Source: an uncultured Oscillospiraceae bacterium (GTDB lineage: Bacteria > Bacillota > Clostridia > Oscillospirales > Oscillospiraceae). From it: a stretch of 64,000 nt of DNA. Position numbers and translations under genes: made by a program. The stretch spans positions 124,001 to 188,000 of the forward strand of contig CALWWW010000002.1 of NCBI GenBank assembly GCA_944385365.1, read 5' to 3'. Shown one piece after another: positions 16,280-25,638 of this stretch (position 1 is the first letter of the stretch; each line of letters begins with the position of its first letter). The notes below the pieces were generated by a model, which was given only the letters and a program-made list of their open reading frames with translations, searched no databases and was not told the origin of the DNA.

Positions 16280-17410
16280 TTAAATTTTCTGTGCCAGTTT
16301 TTCCGAGTACTCCCCGCGGAACGCGTCAAATTGATCGGTATCCAGCGCGTCGCGGATCTTCTGCATCAGCTGGTTATAGAAATACAGATTATGCATGACG
16401 GACAGCCGCATGGCCAGCATCTCCTCGGCCTTGAACAGGTGGCGAAGATAGGCGCGGGAATAGCGTCTGCACACCGGGCAGTCGCACTGGGGATCGATGG
16501 GGTCCTCGTCCCGCTCATACTTGGCATTCTTCAAATTGATGGAGCCGCTCCAGGTAAAGAGCTTCGCATGGCGGGCATTACGGGCCGGCATAACGCAGTC
16601 GAAGAAGTCCACGCCACGCGCTACGGCCTCAATAATATTGGACGGGGTACCGACGCCCATGAGATATCTGGGGCGGTCTGCGGGCATCCAGGGCTCCACA
16701 GCTTCAATGATATGGTACATAACCTCCGTAGGCTCGCCCACCGCCAGGCCACCAATGGCATAACCGGCCAAATCCAGCTTGGCGATCTCTTTCATATGCC
16801 ACACCCGCAGATCATCATAGGTGCCGCCCTGGTTGATGCCGAACAGCACCTGTCCGGGATTCACCGTGTCGGGCAGCCCATTGAGCCGGTCCAGCTCGTT
16901 TTTGCAGCGCACCAGCCAGCGATATGTCCGCTCACAGGACCGCTTGACATAGTCATAGGGCGCGGGATTTTCAATGCACTCGTCAAAGGCCATGGCAATG
17001 TCGGAGCCCAGGTTGGACTGAATCTGCATACTTTCTTCAGGGCCCATGAAAATCTTCCGGCCATCCACATGGGAGGCAAAATGGACGCCCTCTTCCTTGA
17101 TCTTCCGCAGGCTGGCCAGGGAAAATACCTGGAATCCGCCGGAATCGGTGAGCATGGGACCGTCCCAGGTCATGAACTTATGCAGGCCGCCCAAATCGTG
17201 AATCAGCTGATCACCGGGCCGCACGTGGAGGTGGTAGGTATTGGACAATTCCACCTGACAGCCGATGTTTTTCAAATCGGCGGCGCTGAGGGCGCCTTTG
17301 ATCGCGCCCTGGGTACCCACATTCATAAAGACCGGCGTCTGTACTGTGCCGTGGGGACAGGTGAACTCGCCCCGACGGGCAGCGCCGTTTTTCTTTTTTA
17401 CTTGAAACAA
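16280..17410 (-). CDS. tgt: tRNA-guanine transglycosylase
   Basis: This 376-residue enzyme swaps guanine 34 for preQ1 in tRNAs with GUN anticodons, during queuosine synthesis. The general-base aspartate is in DSGGFQVFSL (about residues 89-98), the nucleophile aspartate in FDCVMPARNARH, and the zinc site in CDCPVC plus a later His. The start codon appears to be TTG at 17410. It follows queA by 20 bases, so two steps of queuosine synthesis are adjacent. Confidence 0.97.
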   Translation of the reverse strand: MFQVKKKNGAARRGEFTCPHGTVQTPVFMNVGTQGAIKGALSAADLKNIGCQVELSNTYHLHVRPGDQLIHDLGGLHKFMTWDGPMLTDSGGFQVFSLASLRKIKEEGVHFASHVDGRKIFMGPEESMQIQSNLGSDIAMAFDECIENPAPYDYVKRSCERTYRWLVRCKNELDRLNGLPDTVNPGQVLFGINQGGTYDDLRVWHMKEIAKLDLAGYAIGGLAVGEPTEVMYHIIEAVEPWMPADRPRYLMGVGTPSNIIEAVARGVDFFDCVMPARNARHAKLFTWSGSINLKNAKYERDEDPIDPQCDCPVCRRYSRAYLRHLFKAEEMLAMRLSVMHNLYFYNQLMQKIRDALDTDQFDAFRGEYSEKLAQKI

Positions 17411-17430
17411 CGTCGTTCCTACTTTCTCAG

Positions 17431-18465
17431 TCAGATATCATTGGCGATAAACATGGCGTCGCCGAAGGAGAAAAAGCGGTAGCGCTCTTTTACCGCCTCC
17501 GCATAAGCCGCCAGCACATGCTCCCGCCCGGCAAAGGCCGACACCAGCATCACCAGGGTGCTCTCCGGCAAATGGAAATTGGTCACCAGGGCATCCATGG
17601 CCTTGAACCGGTAGCCGGGATAGATAAAGATTTCCGTCCAGCCGGACCGCTCTGCAAAGGTGCCGTCGTCGTTGGCCAGAGATTCAATGGTCCGGCAAGA
17701 GGTGGTGCCGACGCACACAATTCGTCCCCCCTGCCGGCGCGTCTCATTGAGAATGTCCGCCGTCTCCTGGGAAATCTCACAGAATTCGCTGTGCATATGG
17801 TGGTCGGTGATTTCATCGGCTTTGACCGGCCGGAACGTGCCCAGACCCACATGGAGCGTCACATAGGCCAGCCGGACGCCTTTCTCTTCAATCTGCTGTA
17901 ACAGTTCCGGCGTAAAGTGCAATCCTGCCGTGGGAGCTGCCGCCGAGCCGTTGATCTTGGAATAGACCGTCTGATACCGCTCGCCGTCCTCCAACTCCTC
18001 CCGGATATAGGGCGGCAGGGGCATTTTCCCCAACTCCGCCAGCACCTCCAGGAAAATACCGGTGAATGAGAACTGCACCAGTTTTTTGCCATCGTCGCCG
18101 TCGCCCACCACCTTGGCCGTCAGGCGGCCGTCGCCAAAGGACAACTCTGTTCCAATGCGGCACTTGCGGCCGGGCTTGGCCAGACACTCCCAGGTGTTAT
18201 CCCCCAGGTCCTTCAACAGCAGCAGCTCCACCGCGCCGCCGGTGGGCTCCCGGTGGCCCAACAGCCGGGCGGGAATGACGCGGGAATTGTTCAGCACCAG
18301 GCAGTCGCCGGGTTTGAGAAACTCGGGCAGTTCATAGAAATGATGGTGGCCCGTTTTTCCCGTCTCTCGGTTCAACGTCAGCAGCCGGGAATGGTCCCGG
18401 TGTTCCAGAGGTGTCTGTGCAACGAGTTCCTCCGGCAGTTTGTAGTAAAAATCGTTGGTTTTCAA
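17431..18465 (-). CDS. queA: S-adenosylmethionine:tRNA ribosyltransferase-isomerase
   Basis: This 344-residue QueA makes epoxyqueuosine in tRNA from preQ1-tRNA and SAM. Typical motifs are [24 protein letters not shown] at the start region, [14 protein letters not shown] and [11 protein letters not shown] in the middle, and [19 protein letters not shown] near the end. The start is a TTG with GGAG upstream. It is 18 bases downstream of the SpoIID-like gene and directly before tgt. Confidence 0.97.
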   Translation of the reverse strand: MKTNDFYYKLPEELVAQTPLEHRDHSRLLTLNRETGKTGHHHFYELPEFLKPGDCLVLNNSRVIPARLLGHREPTGGAVELLLLKDLGDNTWECLAKPGRKCRIGTELSFGDGRLTAKVVGDGDDGKKLVQFSFTGIFLEVLAELGKMPLPPYIREELEDGERYQTVYSKINGSAAAPTAGLHFTPELLQQIEEKGVRLAYVTLHVGLGTFRPVKADEITDHHMHSEFCEISQETADILNETRRQGGRIVCVGTTSCRTIESLANDDGTFAERSGWTEIFIYPGYRFKAMDALVTNFHLPESTLVMLVSAFAGREHVLAAYAEAVKERYRFFSFGDAMFIANDI

Positions 18466-18483
18466 AGTCGCATCTCCATTTTC

Positions 18484-20205
18484 TCACTGGATTGTGATGC
18501 CAGTGTAGTAGAATTTCAAGATATCCTCATAGGAGTATCCCTGCCGGCCCATGGCATAGGCGCCCCATTGGCTCATGCCGATATTGTGGCCGAAGCCGCC
18601 TCCGGTGATGGTCCAGCCCTGGCCGCTGCCGCCGGTCTGCGTGCCGCCAGTTTGTGCACCGCCGGAACTGTCGCTCTCTCCGACGGTGACAGTTCCGCTG
18701 CCGGTAATGACAGTCGCGGGCGCTGTCACCTGCTGGGTGCCGCTGCCGGTGATAACGGTAATGGTGTCGGATTTGACAGTGGTATTGCCGTCATAGACCG
18801 AAAAGTTGGTGTCTCCGGCAGTGCTGGTCGATGTGTTTCCCGACGGCTGGCTGCCGATGGGCGTAATCTGAAACCGGCGGCTCATATAGGTAACGCCGGG
18901 CAGCGTTTGCAATACCCGGACATTATCCCCGGTAAAGGTAAATTTCTTACCGCTGCTGTCTGTGATGGTCAGTTCATTGACATTGCCCATGGGCGTGGTC
19001 TCCGTCACTTCCAGCCCTGTAACCGTACCGCAGTTGTATCCCTTGCTCTGCATCAGGCTTTGAATCTGGGACGGCGTCACCGTATAGCTCCAGCTTTTTC
19101 CGTTAAAGGAAATGGTGTCCTCATAGGGATCGAGTTTTCCTTTCAGATACGGCACATTACTGCCCCAGGCGTTGACCGCGTCTTCCGTTGCGCCGCCGTC
19201 GGAGGAGAAGTACAATGCCTCAATCAGCTTTCCGTCATAGTAGGCGCACTGGCCGCCGGTCTGCTCCACGGCATCCAGGACCATCTGGGCTCCCGTGCCT
19301 GTATAAACGCCGCGGTACACCTGACAGTCGGTGGTATTGCAGATATCAAACCCCAGGGCACTGTGCTTGGTGGAAGCTCTGGAGAAGGTCCGAATAGCCA
19401 CGGCACCGGCTTTCAGGGATTCCAGGTCGTTGTCGACCACAAACTCATAGGGCAACACGCCGGACACATACAGGTCCTCATTTACAAAGTTGATGACAGA
19501 GATATCGTTGCCGCTGCGGCGCATATACTGAAAGCCGCCGTAGTACCGGTAGCCTTTGAACCAGGTCTGTGCCCGCTGGCCGCTGCTCATGGGCTGAATG
19601 CCCAGATAGTCGCCGCCGTTGTCAAACTCAAATAAAATCTGTCCCGTGGCCGTATTGACGACGGTGTAACACGTCTTGCTGCCGCCCACCACCTGGGCGC
19701 CGTTATAGGCTGCGGCCTCGGCTTCGGCGTTGGCCGCAGCGGAATAAAACTCGAAGCGGACCACATATTTTCCATTGACGTAAGCCGGGAAGCCGTAGGG
19801 GTAAGCTGCCGCCGCCTGGGCTGCCGCTTCATACGTCGCATAGGTATCGGGCATCTGAATATGGTAAGCACCGATGAGCTGATAGTCCGCCGCCGTAGGA
19901 GTCTCATAAAAGCTGCCGCCGGACAGATAGAGATTGGCATCCTTGCAGACGGTGATTTTTTCCTGGGTTGTACTGCCCAGGGGGGTAAACGTGCCGCTGC
20001 TGTTATATGTACCGAACTGGTATCCGCTGCCCACTTCATTGGCCAGGTTGGCCGAAGGCAGCGCGTTGCTGCCGTAATACAGGCCCACACGAATGGTCCG
20101 GTCAGAGAACGACGCGTCAGCCTGGGGCGGAATATAGGCAGCAAAAAGTACACATGTCAAAAACATCAGGCCCAATCTGGCAAATTGTCTGATTTTTTGC
20201 GTCAT
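18484..20205 (-). CDS. SpoIID/LytB-domain exported protein
   Basis: This 573-residue protein has a signal peptide or anchor (about 7-30) and a SpoIID domain. The putative catalytic Glu is in VLPYEFV, with ALYFSSDGGATED in the middle and GHNIGMSQWGAYAMG at the C-terminus. The two halves of the domain are split by a Thr/Gly-rich insertion (about 420-520). SpoIID enzymes are lytic transglycosylases acting on denuded glycan during engulfment. LytB relatives enhance amidases. The ATG at 20205 follows GGAGG. It begins the queA-tgt-yajC unit. Confidence 0.9.
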   Translation of the reverse strand: MTQKIRQFARLGLMFLTCVLFAAYIPPQADASFSDRTIRVGLYYGSNALPSANLANEVGSGYQFGTYNSSGTFTPLGSTTQEKITVCKDANLYLSGGSFYETPTAADYQLIGAYHIQMPDTYATYEAAAQAAAAYPYGFPAYVNGKYVVRFEFYSAAANAEAEAAAYNGAQVVGGSKTCYTVVNTATGQILFEFDNGGDYLGIQPMSSGQRAQTWFKGYRYYGGFQYMRRSGNDISVINFVNEDLYVSGVLPYEFVVDNDLESLKAGAVAIRTFSRASTKHSALGFDICNTTDCQVYRGVYTGTGAQMVLDAVEQTGGQCAYYDGKLIEALYFSSDGGATEDAVNAWGSNVPYLKGKLDPYEDTISFNGKSWSYTVTPSQIQSLMQSKGYNCGTVTGLEVTETTPMGNVNELTITDSSGKKFTFTGDNVRVLQTLPGVTYMSRRFQITPIGSQPSGNTSTSTAGDTNFSVYDGNTTVKSDTITVITGSGTQQVTAPATVITGSGTVTVGESDSSGGAQTGGTQTGGSGQGWTITGGGFGHNIGMSQWGAYAMGRQGYSYEDILKFYYTGITIQ

Positions 20206-20244
20206 ATTGACCTCCATTTTGGAAAATAAAACAGAAAAAGTAGC

Positions 20245-20258
20245 CAATGCGTGCATTG
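20245..20258. promoter_or_regulatory. Palindrome at the asd -35 region
   Basis: CAATGC-GT-GCATTG has perfect six-base arms and overlaps the start of the asd -35 hexamer. It is a possible regulator site shared by asd and the divergent SpoIID-like gene. Confidence 0.35.
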
Positions 20259-20284
20259 ACTCCACATTAGCAATGTGATATGAT
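20256..20284 (+). promoter_or_regulatory. Sigma-A-type promoter for asd
   Basis: TTGACT (20256-20261), a 17-base spacer and TATGAT (20279-20284). The leader to the asd start would be about 144 bases and contains a nested hairpin around 20303-20333. Confidence 0.7.
20263..20277. promoter_or_regulatory. Palindrome in the asd promoter spacer
   Basis: CACATT-AGC-AATGTG has perfect six-base arms and fills the space between the -35 and -10 boxes, a common place for a repressor site. Confidence 0.4.
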
Positions 20285-20434
20285 GATGAAAGACAAGAGT
20301 CTCTGCCTCACGGTCACCCGTGCCATAGGCAAAGGTTATTATACCGCAAAACGTGTTTTTATTCAACCTAAGGCCGGAATTTTCTTTCCTCCGGGACCAA
20401 TTTCGACCGGCGGTATCATAAAGGAGAATGGAAA

Positions 20435-21526
20435 ATGGAACAGAAATACAAAGTGGGTATCATCGGCGCCACCGGTATGGTCGGTCAGCGCTTTATCACC
20501 CTCACCGACAACCACCCCTGGTTTGAGACCGTTGTCCTGGCAGCCAGCAGCCGCAGCGCCGGCAAGACCTATGCCGAGGCCGTGGGTAGCCGCTGGGCCA
20601 TGGAGTCCGAGATGCCCGCCTGGGCCAAGGAGATGGTAGTCATGGACGCCGAAGCCGATGTGGAGAAGATTGCCTCCATGGTGGACTTCGTGTTCTGCGC
20701 CGTGGATATGAAAAAAGAGGAGATCAAGGCTCTGGAGGACCGGTATGCCAAGGCCGAGTGCCCGGTGGTCTCCAACAACTCCGCCCACCGCTGGACCCCC
20801 GACGTGCCCATGGTGGTGCCGGAGATCAATGCCGACCACATCAAGGTCATTGACGCCCAGCGCAAGCGTCTGGGCACCAAGCGCGGCTTCGTAGCGGTCA
20901 AGTCCAACTGCTCTCTGCAAAGCTACGTTCCCGCCCTCCATCCCCTGCTGAAATATGGCGTTGAGAAGGCTCTGGTCTGCACCTATCAGGCCATTTCCGG
21001 CGCCGGCAAGACCTTTGAGACGTGGCCCGAAATGGTGGACAACGTCATTCCCTACATCGGCGGCGAGGAAGAGAAGTCCGAGCAGGAGCCCCTGAAGCTG
21101 TGGGGTCATGTGGACGGCGATCACATCGCCAACGCCGAGGGTCCCGCCATCACGGCCCAGTGCCTTCGCGTCCCCGTCTCCAACGGTCATATGGCCGCCT
21201 GCTTTATGAGCTTCAAGGAGAAGCCCTCCATGGAGCAGATCAAGGCCGACTGGGCTGCGTTCTCCGGCCGTGCCCAGGAGCTGAACCTGCCCTCCGCCCC
21301 CAAGCAGTTCCTCCACTACTTTGAGGAGGACAACCGTCCTCAGACGAAGCTGGACCGGAATCTGGAGAACGGTATGGCCGTTTCCATCGGCCGTCTGCGT
21401 CCCGACACCCAGTACGACTACAAGTTCGTCTGCCTGAGCCATAACACCCTCCGCGGCGCTGCCGGCGGCGCGGTGCTGCTGGCCGAACTGCTGTGTGCCG
21501 AAGGCTACATCGACCACGTCAAATAA
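20435..21526 (+). CDS. asd: Aspartate-semialdehyde dehydrogenase, archaeal/fungal type
   Basis: This 363-residue enzyme reduces aspartyl phosphate to aspartate semialdehyde for lysine, DAP, methionine and threonine synthesis. The NADPH-binding motif GATGMVGQ is at 11-18, the catalytic Cys159 is in KSNCSLQ, and His252 is in VSNGHMA. The SNCSLQ and NGHMA wording places it in the archaeal/fungal branch rather than the usual bacterial one. AAAGGAG precedes the ATG. It has its own promoter and terminator. Confidence 0.95.
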   Translation: MEQKYKVGIIGATGMVGQRFITLTDNHPWFETVVLAASSRSAGKTYAEAVGSRWAMESEMPAWAKEMVVMDAEADVEKIASMVDFVFCAVDMKKEEIKALEDRYAKAECPVVSNNSAHRWTPDVPMVVPEINADHIKVIDAQRKRLGTKRGFVAVKSNCSLQSYVPALHPLLKYGVEKALVCTYQAISGAGKTFETWPEMVDNVIPYIGGEEEKSEQEPLKLWGHVDGDHIANAEGPAITAQCLRVPVSNGHMAACFMSFKEKPSMEQIKADWAAFSGRAQELNLPSAPKQFLHYFEEDNRPQTKLDRNLENGMAVSIGRLRPDTQYDYKFVCLSHNTLRGAAGGAVLLAELLCAEGYIDHVK

Positions 21527-21537
21527 TCACAAAATTT

Positions 21538-21568
21538 GGGCGATACCCCAGCGGGTATCGCCCTTTTT
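21538..21568 (+). terminator. Intrinsic terminator after asd
   Basis: An eleven-base-pair stem (GGGCGATACCC/GGGTATCGCCC) with a four-base loop is followed by five T residues. Confidence 0.92.
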
Positions 21569-21574
21569 GCAGAG

Positions 21575-21610
21575 AAAACGTACTCCCGGTATGCAAAAGC
21601 ACACCGGGAG
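21575..21610 (-). terminator. Intrinsic terminator after the tyrS unit
   Basis: The minus-strand stem CTCCCGGT/ACCGGGAG (21583-21590 with 21603-21610) lies downstream of the small gene at 21619. It is followed three bases later by TTTT. Confidence 0.6.
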
Positions 21611-21618
21611 CAATCGTT

Positions 21619-21948
21619 TCAGGGGCCCAGAATCCAGAAATAGGGAGCATTGCGGTTTTCCTTCTTCTGCCATGCGTCCACTGCATCAAAAAAGTCCACA
21701 GAATCGGGATGGTCCGCCAGACACAGATGCCGGACCTTGCTCCACTGTTCCAGAGTGACTTTTTCGGGACCATAGTAGTTAAAAACGTCGAATACCTGTG
21801 AAAGATACGGAATAAGCGTGCCGATTCCGTCCTCTTCATCGGGAAAATAGAGATATTCCTCCGACCAGTGCATTCCCGGATACAGATGGGCACAGGCAAT
21901 CTCATAGGTATCGCCGGTCGTGACGCCATCTTTACGAAAATACCGCAT
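21619..21948 (-). CDS. Hypothetical protein downstream of tyrS
   Basis: This 109-residue acidic soluble protein is rich in Tyr, Phe and Trp, with an acidic stretch (FPDEEDGIG) near residue 42. The start lies one base beyond the tyrS stop, so it is almost certainly translated from the same mRNA. I do not recognise it. Its composition is like some small immunity-type proteins, but there is no toxin nearby, so no role can be given. Confidence 0.75.
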   Translation of the reverse strand: MRYFRKDGVTTGDTYEIACAHLYPGMHWSEEYLYFPDEEDGIGTLIPYLSQVFDVFNYYGPEKVTLEQWSKVRHLCLADHPDSVDFFDAVDAWQKKENRNAPYFWILGP

Positions 21949-21949
21949 C

Positions 21950-23173
21950 TTATTTCAGAATGGCCTTGTGGTAGACCTTTTTACCCTTGCGGATCTTCAC
22001 ACCGTCGCGGAGCTGTGCCTCAGAAACGGTCAAGTCGATGGCAGTGACCTTTTCCTCTTCCATAAAGATACCGCCCTGCTGGACCAGACGGCGGGCTTCG
22101 CCGTTGCTCTTGGTCAGACCGCAGGCCGTCAGCAGACTCAGAATGCCGATGCCGCCGTCGGTGAGCTGGTCGGCGGTCAATTCAGTGGTGGGCATGTTGG
22201 AATCATCCCCGCCGCCGGCAAACAACGCATGTGCTGCCGTCTTGGCCTTTTCGGCCTCCTCTTCACCGTGGACCAGCTTTGTCAGCTCATAGGCCAGAAT
22301 CTCCTTGGCCTCGTTGAGCTGGCTGCCCTCCCACTTGTCCATCTCGTCGATCTGCTCCAGGGGCAGGAACGTCAGCATCCGGATGCACTTGAGGACATCT
22401 TCATCGCCCACGTTGCGCCAATACTGGAAGAACTCGAAGGGGCTGGTCTTGTTGGGGTCCAGCCACACGGCGCCGGACGCCGTCTTACCCATCTTCTTGC
22501 CTTCGGAATTCAGCAACAGGGTGATGGTCATAGCATGGGCGTCCTTGCCCAGCTTGCGGCGAATCAGTTCGGTGCCGCCCAGCATGTTGCTCCACTGGTC
22601 GTTGCCGCCGAACTGCATGTTGCAGCCGTAATGCTGGAACAGGTAGTAGAAGTCGTAGGACTGCATGGGCATGTAGTTGAACTCCAGGAAGCTCAGGCCC
22701 TTCTCCATACGCTGCTTGAAGCACTCGGCCCGCAGCATGTTATTGACGGAGAAGCAAGCGCCAATCTCCCGGATGAAATCCACATAGTTGAGTTTCAGGA
22801 GCCAATCGGCATTATTTACCATCTGGGCCTTGCCCTCGCCGAACTCAATAAACCGCTCCATCTGCTTTTTGAAGCAGTCGCAGTTGTGCTGGATGGTCTC
22901 CTGGGTCATCATGGAGCGCATATCGGTACGGCCCGAGGGGTCGCCGATCATGGCCGTGCCGCCGCCGATGAGGGCAATGGGACGGTTGCCGGCCATTTGC
23001 AGCCGCTTCATCAGGCACAGGGCCATAAAGTGGCCCACATGGAGGCTGTCGGCCGTGGGGTCAAAGCCAATATAGAAGGTGGCCTTGCCGTTGTCGATCA
23101 TCTCGCGGATTTCTTCTTCATTGGTGACCTGGGCGATCAGGCCGCGGGCCACCAGTTCATCATAGACTTTCAT
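21950..23173 (-). CDS. tyrS: Tyrosine-tRNA ligase
   Basis: This 407-residue class I synthetase has HVGH at 45-48 (HIGH motif), KMGKT in the KMSKS position, and a C-terminal S4 RNA-binding domain (about 345-405). I chose the ATG at 23173 because AAAGGAGAT lies upstream and homologues begin [12 protein letters not shown]. Expression is controlled by a T-box leader with a Tyr specifier. Confidence 0.97.
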   Translation of the reverse strand: MKVYDELVARGLIAQVTNEEEIREMIDNGKATFYIGFDPTADSLHVGHFMALCLMKRLQMAGNRPIALIGGGTAMIGDPSGRTDMRSMMTQETIQHNCDCFKKQMERFIEFGEGKAQMVNNADWLLKLNYVDFIREIGACFSVNNMLRAECFKQRMEKGLSFLEFNYMPMQSYDFYYLFQHYGCNMQFGGNDQWSNMLGGTELIRRKLGKDAHAMTITLLLNSEGKKMGKTASGAVWLDPNKTSPFEFFQYWRNVGDEDVLKCIRMLTFLPLEQIDEMDKWEGSQLNEAKEILAYELTKLVHGEEEAEKAKTAAHALFAGGGDDSNMPTTELTADQLTDGGIGILSLLTACGLTKSNGEARRLVQQGGIFMEEEKVTAIDLTVSEAQLRDGVKIRKGKKVYHKAILK

Positions 23174-23221
23174 TTGGTGATATCTCCTTTTCTGATTGTT
23201 AAAAATCGCCACAGGCAACAG

Positions 23222-23480
23222 AAAAGCCCCCTGCTCCTGTGGAGCAGAGGGCGTAAACTACGCGGTACCACCTCTGTTCGCCGCCTTCTCGCAAAGGCAG
23301 CCTCATGGAGTACAAACATACTCCGGCGCTGTAACGGGCGCGCCCGTCGAACCCTACTCCCTTTCGTTTCAGGCCGCCGCTCCGGGAGGTATTCCCGCCG
23401 CTTCCCTGCCGGTTTCCACCAACCACCGGCTCTCTTTGAGGGTTTGACGACGCTACTATTTCCCTTCTACGCATTTAACA
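23222..23480 (-). ncRNA. T-box leader controlling tyrS
   Basis: The T-box AGGTGGTACCGCGT is at 23260-23273 on the minus strand. Stem I carries AGAGAG and a GGTTGGTGGAAACC-type apical loop, and the likely Tyr specifier TAC is at 23389-23391. The terminator stem (23226-23252) runs into four T residues. It leads directly into tyrS, so low tRNA-Tyr charging should raise both tyrS and the small gene behind it. Confidence 0.95.
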
Positions 23481-23486
23481 GTTTGC

Positions 23487-23515
23487 AATATACCACAAAA
23501 AATTTCGCTTGTCAA
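23487..23515 (-). promoter_or_regulatory. Promoter of the tyrS T-box leader
   Basis: TTGACA (23510-23515), a 17-base spacer and TATATT (23487-23492) on the minus strand. The recN stop codon lies inside the -35 box. Confidence 0.82.
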
Positions 23516-25164
23516 TGGCGCAGCATCTCTTCCGCACTTTTCAGCGTCGTATCAGTGATAACCGCGCCGCCAATGATGCGGGCAATCTCCTGTTTGCGGC
23601 CCTCCATGTCCAGGGGCGTCACAGAGGTATACGTTCTCCCCTTCCGGACCGCCTTGGAGATATACAGATGGGTATGGGCCATAGCTGCCAGCTGCGCCAG
23701 ATGGGTTACACAGAGGATTTGCTTCGTCCGGGCCACCTGGCAGAGTTTTTCCGCCACCTTCTGCGCAGCTTGTCCGCTGACACCGGCGTCCACTTCGTCA
23801 AAAATCAGCGTCGGCACGTGGTCCTGCTCCGCCAGGACATTTTTCAGTGCCAGCATAATGCGGGCCAGCTCGCCGCCGGACGCCACCTTGCTCATAGGCT
23901 TCAAATCCTCGCCCACGTTGGCAGACATGAGGAATCGCACCTCGTCCATACCCGTGGCTGTCAGTTCCAGTTCTTCAAACTGGCAGACAAACTGTACTTT
24001 AGGCATATCCAGCTGGGCCAGCTCCGACAAAATACGTTCTGCCAAAGCGTCCGCCGCGGTTTTCCGGATTTTTCGCAACGCAAGGCCCGCCCTTTTCGCC
24101 TTGGCCTCCTGCTTATCCAAATCCTTTTGCAGCTGTTCCAGCCGGTCGCTGGAAAACTCGATTTCATCCAGTTCCCGGCGGCATTTCTCCAGAAATTCCA
24201 GAATGTCCACACAGGTAGCACCGTATTTGCGCCGCAGTTTATGAATGACGTCCAGCCGCTCCTCCAGCTGTTCCAGCTCTCCCTCCGAAAAGGAAAGACT
24301 GTCGCGGAGGTCCCGCAGTTCCTCGGTGATATCCCGAATCAGGTAGGCGGCATCAGTCAGGCGGGTTTGCAGCGGCTCCAGGCTTTCATCAAACCGGCAG
24401 AGACTGCCCAGGGAGCGCTCGGCGTCGGTCAGCAGGCTGCACGCGCCGTCGCTGTCCTCGCCGCCATATAGTGCGTTGACCGCTGCACACAGGCCGCTTT
24501 TCATCTTCTCCGAGTTTTGCAGCCGTTTGCGCAGCGCTTCCAGCTGTTCGTCTTCGCCGGGTTTCAGCTTGGCGCTTTCGATTTCCTCGATCTGATAGCG
24601 CAGCGTTTCCACCCGCCGCAGCTTTTCGCTTTCGTCCATGGACAGACGGCGGATTTCCGCCCGCGTCTGCTGCACCGTTTCAAAGGCCGCCGTATAGGCG
24701 GCCAGTTCGGCTTCGTCCTTGGCAAACAAATCCAGATACCGCAAATGGTTCGCCTCGTCGAACAGCTGCTGGGAATCGTGCTGGCCGTGGATGTTGATCA
24801 GCTGAATACCCAGCTTTTTCAGCAGGGCCACGGTGACGGGACGGCCATTGACCCGGCAGACATTTTTGCCGTCCAGCCAGATTTCCCGCTGAATCAGCAA
24901 TTCCTCCGGCTGGTACTCCACCTGGTTTTCTGCAAACCAGTCCAAAGGGCCGATTCCGGTAAACACGGCGCTGACAAAGGCCTTGTCGCAACCGGTACGA
25001 ATCACGTCCCGGTAGGCCCGCTCGCCCAGAATGGCGCTGATGGCGTCGATGACAATGGATTTACCGGCGCCGGTTTCGCCGGTGAGCACGTTGAACCCCG
25101 CGTCAAAGGTGATATCCGCCTGTTCAATGACGGCAATATTTTCAATATGCAGCACGGAAAGCAT
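23512..25164 (-). CDS. recN: DNA repair protein RecN
   Basis: This 550-residue SMC-like ATPase acts early in double-strand break repair. Walker A GETGAGKS is at 29-36, a long coiled-coil region spans about 150-370, and the C-terminal ABC signature and Walker B (TLIFDEVDAGVSG) follow. The start at 25164 matches homologues (MLSVLHIENIAVIE). It is 13 bases after argR, the classic argR-recN pair. Confidence 0.96.
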   Translation of the reverse strand: MLSVLHIENIAVIEQADITFDAGFNVLTGETGAGKSIVIDAISAILGERAYRDVIRTGCDKAFVSAVFTGIGPLDWFAENQVEYQPEELLIQREIWLDGKNVCRVNGRPVTVALLKKLGIQLINIHGQHDSQQLFDEANHLRYLDLFAKDEAELAAYTAAFETVQQTRAEIRRLSMDESEKLRRVETLRYQIEEIESAKLKPGEDEQLEALRKRLQNSEKMKSGLCAAVNALYGGEDSDGACSLLTDAERSLGSLCRFDESLEPLQTRLTDAAYLIRDITEELRDLRDSLSFSEGELEQLEERLDVIHKLRRKYGATCVDILEFLEKCRRELDEIEFSSDRLEQLQKDLDKQEAKAKRAGLALRKIRKTAADALAERILSELAQLDMPKVQFVCQFEELELTATGMDEVRFLMSANVGEDLKPMSKVASGGELARIMLALKNVLAEQDHVPTLIFDEVDAGVSGQAAQKVAEKLCQVARTKQILCVTHLAQLAAMAHTHLYISKAVRKGRTYTSVTPLDMEGRKQEIARIIGGAVITDTTLKSAEEMLRH

Positions 25165-25177
25165 GGCGGTTCCTCTT

Positions 25178-25630
25178 TTACTCCAGGAGTTTCTTGATCT
25201 CAGAACAGAACGCGGCGGCGGCGGCCGTATCCCGCATAACGAGAAAAGCCGTATCGTCACCGGCCAGGGTGCCCACCACCACCGACATATCCATGGCGTC
25301 AATGGCGGCACAGGCGGCGTTGGCCAGCCCCGGCATGGTCTTGATCACCACCATGTTTTGGGCGTAATCGTAATGGGTGACGCACTCGCGGAAAATGGTA
25401 TTGAGCCGGTTGGAAAAGGTGCCGGTTTTTTCCGCCGTGGCCGCCGTATACCGGTAGCTGCCCATGGGCGTCAGTTCTTTGACAATGCGCAACTCTTTAA
25501 TGTCCCGGGAAATGGTGGCCTGGGTACTCTGGTAGCCGCTCTGCTGCAGCGCCTCCAGCAGCTGCTCCTGGGTTTCGATGTTTCGGCTGGTGATGATCTC
25601 CATGATCTTCGCTTGTCTTTGGGTTTTCAT
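25178..25630 (-). CDS. argR: Arginine repressor ArgR
   Basis: This 150-residue protein has a winged-helix DNA-binding N-terminus (about 1-70, with QATISRDIKELRIVK) and a C-terminal arginine-binding hexamerisation domain (about 80-150, with the GDDTAFLV motif). It represses arginine biosynthesis and activates catabolism when arginine is abundant. GAGGTG precedes the ATG at 25630. It lies eight bases after nadK and just before recN. Confidence 0.95.
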   Translation of the reverse strand: MKTQRQAKIMEIITSRNIETQEQLLEALQQSGYQSTQATISRDIKELRIVKELTPMGSYRYTAATAEKTGTFSNRLNTIFRECVTHYDYAQNMVVIKTMPGLANAACAAIDAMDMSVVVGTLAGDDTAFLVMRDTAAAAAFCSEIKKLLE

Positions 25631-25638
25631 ACGACACC

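Noticed and set aside
20291-20434. Lysine riboswitch in the asd leader
   Set aside because: The leader is folded, but I cannot find the conserved L-box core, and no terminator precedes asd.
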